Assembly (NCBI GenBank): GCA_003532195.1
Contig: DOFA01000199.1
Location: 1-15,450, forward strand
Length of the DNA: 15,450 bases
Reading direction: 5' to 3'
DNA from: Clostridiales bacterium
GTDB lineage: Bacteria; Bacillota; Clostridia; Saccharofermentanales; UBA5734
The notes below the pieces were generated by a model. The model saw only the letters and a program-made list of their open reading frames with translations. It did no database searches and was not told the origin of the DNA. The first letter of the stretch is position 1, and every line of letters starts with the position of its first letter. This document shows positions 1 through 7,192 of this stretch, one piece after another. Position numbers and translations under genes: made by a program.

Positions 1-240
1 GATCCTGACCTATACACGCTGCAATACCTGCTGCAACGTATCCTGATGGAAGCGGAGTTTCTAAGGGAAGTGGCAACCTCCGGAGCCGGCAATATCAAGG
101 CCATAGAGCTGTTGAAGCTTCCTCTGGAAACCACCCGCTATGTCATGTGCGTTCTGGCGGCTGGCCCCATGCTCATTGTCTTTCCGTTGTTTCAGAAATA
201 TTTCGCTTCTGGTCTGACCATCGGCGCCGTCAAAGGTTGA
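1..240 (+). CDS. Carbohydrate ABC transporter permease, LplC/YtcP type (C-terminal part)
   Basis: This is the 3' end of a gene whose start lies left of the window; the frame is open from base 1 and stops with TGA at 238-240, giving 79 residues. It would be an inner-membrane permease subunit of a CUT1-type sugar importer. A hydrophobic helix is visible (VMCVLAAGPMLIVFPLFQ), followed by the ending KYFASGLTIGAVKG. That tail is characteristic of LplC/YtcP-like MalG-family permeases, where the final helix is followed by a short GxxxGAVKG end. The EAA loop that contacts the ATPase would lie upstream. The binding-protein gene follows after about 40 to 100 bases, so they probably share a transcript. 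No ATPase gene is seen, which is common for this family because a shared ATPase (MsmX-like) often serves several importers. The family call is firm; the substrate is unknown. Confidence 0.9.
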   Translation, partial: DPDLYTLQYLLQRILMEAEFLREVATSGAGNIKAIELLKLPLETTRYVMCVLAAGPMLIVFPLFQKYFASGLTIGAVKG

Positions 241-265
241 ATTAAGCGCAAGCTTTATATAAATG

Positions 266-351
266 TGAAAGGAGAGGGAACATGAAAAAAGTAAAAATGA
301 ACGAAAGGAAAGAAGAAATGGACACGATGAAAGGAGAAATGAACATGAAAA
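266..351 (+). promoter_or_regulatory. Duplicated ribosome binding site and start module
   Basis: Two near-identical initiation modules lie 62-63 bases apart. Copy A is TGAAAGGAGA (266-275), two bases, then GAACATGAAAA (278-288). Copy B is TGAAAGGAGA (328-337), three bases, then GAACATGAAAA (341-351). Both put GGAG 7-8 bases before an ATG (282 and 345), and the two ATGs are in the same frame. The second ATG gives a normal lipoprotein signal peptide. The first adds a charged 21-residue leader before it. This decides the start of the binding-protein gene in favour of 345, though 282 remains possible. Confidence 0.65.
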
Positions 352-1979
352 TCCGTATACTCACGATTCTTCTGGCAGCATTGTTCCTGCTGGGACTGTT
401 TACCGGATGCGCAGGCAGCAGCACTACCGCGGCGACTGCTTCAACGACTGCCAAGGCGACTACTACAGCTGCGACCACAGCGGCCACTACAGAACCGCCT
501 GAAGTGACACTGCATATCTTTATGGGTGGATTGGGTCCGCAGAAAGACACGGATGAGGTATTAGGCTATCTGGAGGAACAGGTCAATGAATACCTGCCCA
601 ACACCCGTTTTGAATGGACTCTTCTGACGTTCAAAGAGTACAAGGAAAAAATCCACAAAGCTCTGGCTGCCGGCGAAACGATTGATTTGCAATGGTTTGG
701 CTGGAAACAGAATTTAGCGACCGAAATCGCTGACGGCAATCTCCTCCCCTTTGACCCCTATCTGGCGGAATTTGGACAAGATATTTTAGCGTATTATGGA
801 GACGCTGTTTTAGATGCCCATCGTTACACGGACGGACAGCTGTACTTCGTACCCGCCTGGCAGGGCTTAACCAATGTTCACCAGAACCTGATTGTACGCA
901 AGAGTGTTTATGACAAGCTGACCGCTGATGAAGTGGCGAGCATCACGAAAGCTTTCGTTGATGCTGAATACAATCCTACTGTGGAAGCTTCGAAGGGGAT
1001 CTATGACAAGCTGGAATTGATATTGGCCCGCGCCAAAGAAACCGGCACAATCGGTGCTGGCGCCCGTTATGTTGATAATTTCTTCGCCTTCAACATGGGT
1101 GACGCTGAGTGGAGGTATTCCTTTTACAGTGTAAGCCCCATTGCCCATGTTGATTTTGGCGACGATTCTTTCACGGTCATTGACAACTGGGACAATGACC
1201 AGATGCGGCTGTTATTTGAAACTGCTGCCAAATGGCATGACGCCGGCTATATCGCCTCAGACGTTTTGTCCAATCAAAACTACGCCACAGCCGGTGAAGA
1301 TGGTTTTGTCTACTCAATCGGCGGTGTCCAGGGTATGACTGATCCGGAAAAGGTATTATCCGAGCAAGCCGGTATCGATTTGAAGTGCATTGAGATGGGC
1401 GGCCCCGATCAGCTGGTACTCGGCGTAGCGACTGGCGAAGCGATTCCATTCACTGCTGAGAATCCCGCACGTGCGGTGCAGTTTCTTAATCTGTTATTCA
1501 GTCCCGAAGGTAAGTCTGCCTACCGAACTTTCATTTATGGACTGGAAGGCAAGCACTGGGAAAAGACAACAGATGAAGATACGGTCAATGTGCTGGGTGG
1601 AGCGGGCGACCCCTCATCCGAATGGAATTACGGGACGTATAACTGGCTTATCGGCACCAGTGAATACATCTTCAATACACAAGGCGCTTCCGTGGAGCTT
1701 TATAAGCAATACAAGGAAAATGAGAAAATCGCTTATGTCCAGCCGGTGCTTTCCTTCATGTTCGACAGCTCCAGTGTGTCCCTTGAGGAATCGCAAGTCT
1801 TAGCGGTCAGGGATGAGTATTGGCCGGTACTGCAAACTGGTTCTAAAGGTGTTACCGGCTGGGAGGCTTATTATCAAGAGTTTTTGGCGAAGCTTGACGC
1901 AGCCGGTTATGATAAGTATTTAGCTGAGGTCCAGAAACAGCTTGATGAATTTGTCGCTAGAACTGGAGCGAAATGGTAA
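345..1979 (+). CDS. Extracellular substrate-binding lipoprotein, LplA-like (family 1, DUF3502 C-terminus)
   Basis: This would be the binding protein of the importer whose permease gene ends just upstream. It would be anchored outside the membrane and deliver a sugar-like ligand to the permease. From ATG 345 the protein has 544 residues. It starts with MKIR and a hydrophobic stretch, then the lipobox LFTGC with the lipidated Cys at residue 22. A low-complexity Thr/Ala linker of about 30 residues follows, then the mature domain. The last 120 or so residues (FMFDSSSV, EYWPVLQTG, then AAGYDKYLAEVQKQLDEF) match the pattern of the DUF3502 domain found at the end of LplA/LipO-type binding proteins. 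Length is usual for that group. A start at 282 would give 565 residues with an unusually long, partly acidic n-region and is less likely. Ligand specificity cannot be read. Confidence 0.9.
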   Translation: MKIRILTILLAALFLLGLFTGCAGSSTTAATASTTAKATTTAATTAATTEPPEVTLHIFMGGLGPQKDTDEVLGYLEEQVNEYLPNTRFEWTLLTFKEYKEKIHKALAAGETIDLQWFGWKQNLATEIADGNLLPFDPYLAEFGQDILAYYGDAVLDAHRYTDGQLYFVPAWQGLTNVHQNLIVRKSVYDKLTADEVASITKAFVDAEYNPTVEASKGIYDKLELILARAKETGTIGAGARYVDNFFAFNMGDAEWRYSFYSVSPIAHVDFGDDSFTVIDNWDNDQMRLLFETAAKWHDAGYIASDVLSNQNYATAGEDGFVYSIGGVQGMTDPEKVLSEQAGIDLKCIEMGGPDQLVLGVATGEAIPFTAENPARAVQFLNLLFSPEGKSAYRTFIYGLEGKHWEKTTDEDTVNVLGGAGDPSSEWNYGTYNWLIGTSEYIFNTQGASVELYKQYKENEKIAYVQPVLSFMFDSSSVSLEESQVLAVRDEYWPVLQTGSKGVTGWEAYYQEFLAKLDAAGYDKYLAEVQKQLDEFVARTGAKW

Positions 1980-2005
1980 TTTTTTAATGAAACAGAAGCG
2001 CAGTT

Positions 2006-2037
2006 TTGACAGCCAGAATTGGTTATAGTCGAATAAT
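2006..2037 (+). promoter_or_regulatory. Possible promoter upstream of the catabolic operon
   Basis: A perfect TTGACA at 2006-2011 lies in the spacer after the binding-protein gene. The best -10 match is poor: TCGAAT at 2029-2034 (17-base spacing) or AATAAT at 2032-2037 (20 bases). If used, it would drive the operon that starts at 2234 and would place the hairpin at 2055-2094 in the 5' leader. A weak -10 with a good -35 could mean activator dependence, but this is a guess. Confidence 0.25.
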
Positions 2038-2054
2038 TCATCCTATCGCCAGAA

Positions 2055-2094
2055 AAGTCACCGACACCGGTCTGCTGACCGGTGCCGGTGACTT
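2055..2094. terminator. Strong hairpin after the transporter genes (terminator or leader structure)
   Basis: A 17-base stem with a single mismatch is formed by AAGTCACCGACACCGGT (2055-2071) and ACCGGTGCCGGTGACTT (2078-2094), with a CTGCTG loop. It lies about 75 bases after the stop of the binding-protein gene. There is no run of T after it on the plus strand, only an AAAA run before it, so it fits an intrinsic terminator imperfectly. It may end the importer transcript, stabilise the 3' end of that message, or sit in the leader of the next operon. The rest of the 1980-2233 spacer holds no gene I can support. Confidence 0.5.
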
Positions 2095-2233
2095 ACTGCC
2101 CACATACTCATCTTAACTAATGATAATGGGACCCTCCCGAACTGCAGCGCCGCCGCAATGGGAAATCCTTCTGAAGATGACAATCCTTCGCTTCATGGCG
2201 AACTTTCATTTGCACCCCAAAGGGAGAAAAACT

Positions 2234-3142
2234 ATGTTTATCGACATTCATGCCCATGCCTACAGAAAGCCCGTCTGCCTTCCCGCACCTTTTGTGGTGC
2301 AATTCTGCACTGCTGAGGAAGTCATTGCCCGCTATGACCAGGTTGGCATTGAGAAGGGCGTGCTGCTGCCGGTCGTGAATCCGGAGATCTATCTGCCGCA
2401 GGCCAATGAAGATATCCTGGATATGGCCGAAAAGTATCCCGACCGCTTTATACCATTTTGCAATATTGATCCGCGTGCACTGACGAATTCTGCCGATGCG
2501 CCGCTGGATTATCTTCTCCGGTATTATCGTGATAAGGGCTGCAAAGGGTTGGGGGAGGTCATGATCAATCTGCCTCTCATGCACCCTCTGGTTCAGAATC
2601 TGTTCAAGCATGCGCAGAATGTCGGATTCCCGGTCATATTTGACGGTTCGGACCTGCATGGCGGGGATTTCGGCCTGTTTGACGATCCCGGCCTGCCGCA
2701 GCTGGAACACACCTTGCAAAAATTTCCGGATCTGATCATTCTTGGGCATGGTCCGGTATTCTGGTCGGAGATCGCCCGATTGGAGACTCCGGGTGAAAGG
2801 GGCTTCGTGTTTCGCCCTAATGGAGAACAAACGGGAAGGCTTCCTGGCGGGAAGATCAAAGAAGAGGGAGCAGTGCCCAAGCTTTTCCGCCGATATCCCA
2901 ATTTGTACGGCGATTTATCTGATTTTACAGCTCATAACGCATTCGCCCGCGATCATGAATACGGGCCCAAATTTCTGGCTGAATTTCAGGATCGTATGCT
3001 ATTTGGTACGGACATCCTGTCATTTGATATGCCCTTGCCCATGATTGATCTCCTCACACTGTGGCGGGATACCAGGAAAATCAGTGAAGAGGTTTTTCAT
3101 AAAATCACCCGGGCGAATGCGATCAAACTGCTGGGAATATAA
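2234..3142 (+). CDS. Amidohydrolase family protein (Amidohydro_2-like, TIM-barrel metal hydrolase)
   Basis: Members of this fold (lactonases, decarboxylases, amidases) use one metal in a TIM barrel. From ATG 2234 the product has 302 residues. Visible motifs are the HxH metal site (DIHAHA, His6 and His8), a Glu in KGLGEVMIN (Glu108), the His in IILGHGPVFW (His172) and the late Asp in MLFGTDIL (Asp260). The frame is open for 38 codons upstream to 2120, but ATG 2234 has AAAGGGAG in front and starts right at the HxH strand, so it is preferred. It is a clear paralogue of the product of 6287-7183. At the place where that paralogue has a His in VIFHIG, this one has Asp (VIFDGS, Asp137), with a His five residues later. 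It heads an operon with the aminotransferase 15 bases downstream. A lactonase role is plausible but inferred. Confidence 0.85.
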   Translation: MFIDIHAHAYRKPVCLPAPFVVQFCTAEEVIARYDQVGIEKGVLLPVVNPEIYLPQANEDILDMAEKYPDRFIPFCNIDPRALTNSADAPLDYLLRYYRDKGCKGLGEVMINLPLMHPLVQNLFKHAQNVGFPVIFDGSDLHGGDFGLFDDPGLPQLEHTLQKFPDLIILGHGPVFWSEIARLETPGERGFVFRPNGEQTGRLPGGKIKEEGAVPKLFRRYPNLYGDLSDFTAHNAFARDHEYGPKFLAEFQDRMLFGTDILSFDMPLPMIDLLTLWRDTRKISEEVFHKITRANAIKLLGI

Positions 3143-3157
3143 GAGGAGGCGCATATT

Positions 3158-4432
3158 ATGGATAAGCTGGCTATATCAGGAGGCATCCCGGTTCGTGTGA
3201 AACCGTGGCCAACCAGCATGCTTGGCGCGTCGCTGATCGGCGAGGAAGAATTGAATGAACTGCGGGATGTTGTAGCGGAAAAGAGCCCTTTCCGATTCTA
3301 TGGCCTGGGCAATCCGGCCAAGACCGCGACTTTGGAGAAAGAGCTGAAAGATTACTTTGGCTGCAAGTTCGCGCTCGCAGTCTCAAGCGGTTCTGCAGCA
3401 TTAGTCTGCGCTGTGGCGGCTTTAGGCCTTGGGCCGGGCGATGAGGTGATTCTGAGCGCATTCACCTGGTATTCAGATTATAATGCTTTGGTTAATTTTG
3501 GCGTTCTGCCCGTATTTGCCGACATCGATGAGAGCCTTGACCTTGACCCGGCGGACTTTGCCCGGAAAATTACCCCCCGGACCAAGGCTGTGATCGTCGT
3601 CCATTTCCAGGGCGGTGCGGCCAGGATGGATGAGATCTGCAGGATAGCCCGGGCCCATGACATCAAGATTATCGAAGATTGCGCCCAAGCCTTGGGCGGC
3701 GGTTACAAGGGCGCCCGGCTGGGAACCTTTGGCGATGTGTCGATCCTCAGCTTCCAGGTCCATAAAGTGCTGACCGCCGGTGAAGGCGGAGCGCTGCTGA
3801 CCAATCATGAAGAATATTTTGTCCGGGCTGTCCGTTATCACGACCTGGGCCTGGTCCGTTCGTATTTTACGGAGCAGCTTGCCGATCAGTCTCTGGCTGA
3901 TGCCCAAAAAAGCTTTGCCGGATTGCAATTCAGGATGAGCGAATTGCAGGGCGCATTTCTGCTGGCGCAATTCCGGAAACTGGATCAGATTCTCGGCAGG
4001 TGCCGTCTATTACACCAAAAGGTTAGGGATCATTTCAGCCAGAACCAGCACTTCCGGATCCGATATACGGACGGAGATTGCGGCATAGCGATTTTCTTGC
4101 TTTTCGCAACCGCTGGCGAAGCGGACCAGTTTAGAAAATGTCTGGAAGCTGAGGGAATTCAGGTCGGCGCGGCATCTGCTTGCTCTAATCTGCTGCAGCA
4201 GTATCCGATCAAGTCACAAAAGCTCGTTCATGACGCCCTGCCGCCCTTCGGATCAGGTTTTGCCGCAAACATTTCCGGATTTAGCCCGGAAAGCTGCCCC
4301 AATACCAATTTAATACTCGGCAGGTATCTGGCGATCAGCATTGGCCCACAATTTACCGATGAAGATGTCATGGACATCATCACCGCCATAGATAAGGTGG
4401 ATGCAAACCTTTACCAGGGAGGACCAGGATGA
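3158..4432 (+). CDS. DegT/DnrJ/EryC1/StrS family PLP-dependent aminotransferase
   Basis: Enzymes of this family transfer an amino group to a keto-sugar or keto-cyclitol, using PLP. The protein has 424 residues. Visible motifs are the cofactor-phosphate loop VSSGSAALVC (from about residue 75), the strand VILSAFTW, the EDCAQALGG block with Asp174 expected to hold the pyridine nitrogen, and the Schiff-base lysine Lys203 in SFQVHKVLTAGEGGALLTN. ATG 3158 has GAGGAGG about 8 bases ahead. Its end overlaps the next gene by four bases (ATGA), which suggests translational coupling. Known partners of this family are Gfo/Idh/MocA dehydrogenases, as in NtdC/NtdA for kanosamine and GnnA/GnnB for UDP-GlcNAc3N. 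Such a dehydrogenase gene, though broken, lies two genes downstream. Whether it acts in synthesis or breakdown here is unknown. Confidence 0.93.
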   Translation: MDKLAISGGIPVRVKPWPTSMLGASLIGEEELNELRDVVAEKSPFRFYGLGNPAKTATLEKELKDYFGCKFALAVSSGSAALVCAVAALGLGPGDEVILSAFTWYSDYNALVNFGVLPVFADIDESLDLDPADFARKITPRTKAVIVVHFQGGAARMDEICRIARAHDIKIIEDCAQALGGGYKGARLGTFGDVSILSFQVHKVLTAGEGGALLTNHEEYFVRAVRYHDLGLVRSYFTEQLADQSLADAQKSFAGLQFRMSELQGAFLLAQFRKLDQILGRCRLLHQKVRDHFSQNQHFRIRYTDGDCGIAIFLLFATAGEADQFRKCLEAEGIQVGAASACSNLLQQYPIKSQKLVHDALPPFGSGFAANISGFSPESCPNTNLILGRYLAISIGPQFTDEDVMDIITAIDKVDANLYQGGPG

Positions 4433-5286
4433 AATACAGCGTTTTCAGCGTTTGTACGCCCGAATACGATATCTGCGATACCGTGCAGCTGCTGAAGAAC
4501 CTCGGTTTTGACGGCGTCGAGTGGCGGGTTGCCGATCCGCCGCCAGCCGCAAAGCCGGCGGACTACACCTTCGAAGGCCGCTATTGGTCTTATAACCGGA
4601 GTACCCTGGACATCAGCCAAATCGAAAAAGAAGCCGCCAGGATAAAAGATATCTGCAGCCAGGCGGGGATTGAGATTTGTGCTTTGGCAACCTACCTGGG
4701 TCTTTGGGACGTTGTTGATATTGAGCGGGCCCTGAATGCGGCGCAGGCGATGGAATGCCCGAGCATCAGGGTGGATATGCCTTTCTATGATGGTACGGAG
4801 AATTACCGAAGCTTGTTTTCCCGATCCGCCGCCCAGGTCATCGAGCTGGCAAAGCTTGCCGCCCGTTATCAGGTCCGCATCAATTTCGAGACGCACATGG
4901 GCAACATCATCCCGAGCGCCAGCGCGGCTTATCGGCTGGTCAGCGGCTGTGATCCCAACCATATCGGCATCATTTTCGACCCGGGGAATATGGTTTATGA
5001 AGGATTCGAGAATTACCGGCTGGGCATCGAGCTTCTGGGAGAATATCTCGCCCATGTCCATGTCAAAAACAGCCTGTGGCAGCTAAACGGCACATCTGAC
5101 GATGGCGTTAATACCTGGAATCCAACCTGGGCGCCTTTCAAGAAAGGGTACGCCGATCTCGGCAATCTGATTCAAGTATTGCGGGAATCAAACTACAGCG
5201 GGTATCTATCCGTTGAAGATTTCTCCAATCAAGAGGAAACCGCCGCCAAGCTGAAGGGCGATCTCGAGTTTTTACGGAGATTATGA
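4429..5286 (+). CDS. Sugar phosphate isomerase/epimerase-like TIM-barrel protein (AP_endonuc_2 family)
   Basis: The family covers ketose epimerases, inosose dehydratase (IolE), IolI and keto-glycoside lyases, generally with one divalent metal. The 285-residue protein starts at ATG 4429 inside the end of the aminotransferase gene. Probable metal ligands are Glu154 and His156 (INFETHMGN), Asp184 (GIIFDPGNMVYEG), His209/His211 (YLAHVHVKNS) and Glu263 (YLSVEDFSN). The substrate loop after strand one is longer than usual (about residues 35-60, DPPPAAKPADYTF). It precedes a dehydrogenase-family gene by 33 bases. Such pairs act together in inositol breakdown and in glycoside cleavage through 3-keto intermediates. 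The fold is certain; the reaction is not. Confidence 0.9.
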   Translation: MKYSVFSVCTPEYDICDTVQLLKNLGFDGVEWRVADPPPAAKPADYTFEGRYWSYNRSTLDISQIEKEAARIKDICSQAGIEICALATYLGLWDVVDIERALNAAQAMECPSIRVDMPFYDGTENYRSLFSRSAAQVIELAKLAARYQVRINFETHMGNIIPSASAAYRLVSGCDPNHIGIIFDPGNMVYEGFENYRLGIELLGEYLAHVHVKNSLWQLNGTSDDGVNTWNPTWAPFKKGYADLGNLIQVLRESNYSGYLSVEDFSNQEETAAKLKGDLEFLRRL

Positions 5287-5319
5287 TCAATCAGCCGTAA
5301 GGCAATATGGAGAGCGAAT

Positions 5320-6223
5320 ATGGCGCTGGGCGTAGGAATTATTGGTTGCGGGGCGATCGCAAAACTTCATATTGATGCATTCAGGCAGATCGATGGCGTC
5401 GAGATCAAGGCGGTATCCGATGTCATACCGGAAGTTGCATCGATGACGGGCAAGTCGCTGGGGGTTGATTTTTATCAAGACTACACGGAGCTTCTCAGCC
5501 GGGAAGATATCGGCCTGGTCAGTATATACACGCCCAGCGGCCTTCATCAGGATGCTGCGGTCGCAGCGGCCAAGGCAGGAAAAAATATTATCGTTGAAAA
5601 ACCTTTGGAGATCACGGTCGAAAGAATCGATCATATCATCAGCGCCTGCCGGGATAAGGGCGTCAAGCTGGCCTGCATTCTCAACAACCGCTACCGGGAA
5701 GGCAATATTTTCATCAAGAAAGCCATTAACGAGGGCCGGTTCGGCCGGATCATCAATGCCAACGCCTATGTCCGGTGGTACCGGAAACCTGAATATTACA
5801 CCCGGTCGAACTGGCGCGGCACCTTGGCTTTCGACGGCGGCGGAGCCCTGATGAACCAAAGCATTGGGTGCGATTGTCTGCGGTACTTCGATATATCCTG
5901 GATTTCCCGCCATAATTGAAATCACCGGTGAACGGGGGAGCGCAGTCATTGGCGACAATGGCATCAGTGTCTGGGAATTTGCTGATCGGGACGCACTCGA
6001 CGATGAAGCCAGAACCTATATGGGCCAGGAGATGGATAACACGAGAGCATCGGATCCGATGGCTTTTGACGCCAAATACCATACGGCTCAGATTTCCAGT
6101 ATTATTCATGCCTATGAAACCGGCAGGAGCGCAGATGTGGACGGTTCTGAAGCCAGAAAATCCGTTGAGCTCATTGGCTCGATTTATCAGTCTGCACAAA
6201 TCGGCCAGGAAGTTGTATTATAA
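5320..6223 (+). pseudogene. Gfo/Idh/MocA family oxidoreductase, internally deleted and frameshifted
   Basis: The first part (ATG 5320, GGAGAG ahead) reads as a normal NAD(P)-dependent sugar dehydrogenase: the Rossmann motif GIIGCGAIA near residue 6, VEKPL with Lys94, and the start of the substrate domain up to FDGGGALMNQSI (about residue 182). That frame then runs on for 17 residues and stops at 5919. From about 5861 a second frame continues the family pattern (ALGAIVCGTSIYPGFPAI, then ITGERGSAVI) to a TAA ending at 6223. The family's HxxxD block and roughly 45-50 codons before the second part are missing, judged against the intact paralogue at 11576-12622. The total of about 301 codons is short of the usual 340-360. 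A deletion whose length is not a multiple of three explains both facts. Truncated, probably non-functional; an assembly error is the alternative. Confidence 0.8.
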
Positions 6224-6286
6224 AGGGTATGCAGCCGGTAAGAGTCGCACTCATTTTAGATCCCGGCCGGAGAAAGGAACAATCTC

Positions 6287-7183
6287 ATGAAGATATTGCC
6301 GAAAATTGATATTCACGTTCATGCCGTACCGGATGTTATGCTGGTTCGGATGAATGGCGAAGGTTTTCCGACCCCGCCTGAGATTCGGAAAATATATGAC
6401 TCGATTGGCGTCGAAAAAGGAGTATTACTGCCGGACGGCATTTATCCTCCCGGCGCGGAAGACATATGCTCGCCCCGCGAAGCCCGGAATATGGTTCGCT
6501 GTTTCCCCGAAACTTTCGGCTGGTGGTTTTGCCCGCTTTCGCCTTCCTTATCGAATAATGCGCCGGACACCGATTTGTCTTTCTATATCAACCAATACAA
6601 GTCTTTTAGCGCCAAGGGCGTCGGCGAGATCAGCGAGAACCGCTATTTTGACGACCCTTACATGACGAATCTTTTTTATCATTGCGAAGCCTGCGACATG
6701 CCGGTCATCTTTCACATCGGACGCATGGGCAGAGATTACGGCATTGTGGACGACATCGGTCTGCCGCGGCTGGAAAAAGTGCTGAAGTTATACCCGAAAT
6801 TGCAATTTCTTGGCCACTCGCAGAAGTTCTGGGCCGAAATCGGGACATGCGACGACTCGACCCGGGACGGATATCCAACCGGAAAAGTCATTCCTGGCCG
6901 TTTGCCGGAGCTCATGCGTCAATACCCGAATCTCTGCGGCGATCTGTCGGCAGGTTCCGGCTACAACGCCATCACGCGCGATCCGGAATTTGGATGTGCC
7001 TTTCTGGAAGAATTCTCCAGCCGGCTATATTATGGCACGGACATCTGCACGCCATCTGACGGGACATCCAAGATGCTGAAACTTTCTGCGTTTCTTGATG
7101 ATGCCATGCTTCATGGCAAAATTTCGTACTTAGCTTATGAGCGCATCTCGCGCGGCAATGCCCTGGATCTTTTGGAGAAATGA
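6287..7183 (+). CDS. Amidohydrolase family protein, paralogue of the 2234-3142 product
   Basis: This 298-residue protein begins at ATG 6287 with AAAGGA ahead. It carries the full set of family motifs: HxH (IDIHVHA, His10 and His12), Glu114 in GVGEISEN, His143 in PVIFHIGRMG, His177 in FLGHSQKFWAEI and Asp252 in YYGTDICTPS. It aligns end to end with the first amidohydrolase of the operon. Shared blocks include VEKGVLLP against IEKGVLLP, a long GLP-x-LE block, and RxYPNLxGDLS. It differs in the region just after FWAEI and in keeping the His that the first copy lacks. The two may act on related substrates, or one may be catalytically altered. It follows the broken oxidoreductase by 63 bases and precedes the racemase by 9 bases. 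Lactone or amide ring opening is the inferred type of reaction. Confidence 0.87.
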   Translation: MKILPKIDIHVHAVPDVMLVRMNGEGFPTPPEIRKIYDSIGVEKGVLLPDGIYPPGAEDICSPREARNMVRCFPETFGWWFCPLSPSLSNNAPDTDLSFYINQYKSFSAKGVGEISENRYFDDPYMTNLFYHCEACDMPVIFHIGRMGRDYGIVDDIGLPRLEKVLKLYPKLQFLGHSQKFWAEIGTCDDSTRDGYPTGKVIPGRLPELMRQYPNLCGDLSAGSGYNAITRDPEFGCAFLEEFSSRLYYGTDICTPSDGTSKMLKLSAFLDDAMLHGKISYLAYERISRGNALDLLEK

Positions 7184-7192
7184 CGATATATT

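Noticed and set aside
2120..2233. A longer start for the first amidohydrolase, adding 38 residues
   Set aside because: The added residues look random, ATG 2234 has a good ribosome binding site, and the family starts at the HxH strand right after it.
4411..5061. Long minus-strand frame opposite the first TIM-barrel gene
   Set aside because: It is the complement of a well-supported coding gene and shows no domain of its own. The same holds for the minus-strand frame at 2117-2830.
5867..5919. Reading GCDCLRYF as a genuine remnant of the HxxDxxRY block of the broken oxidoreductase
   Set aside because: The same bases in the other frame encode the conserved AIVCGTSIYPG segment that continues for 120 residues, so the likeness is probably chance. 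A separate single-codon loss plus frameshift would be needed otherwise.
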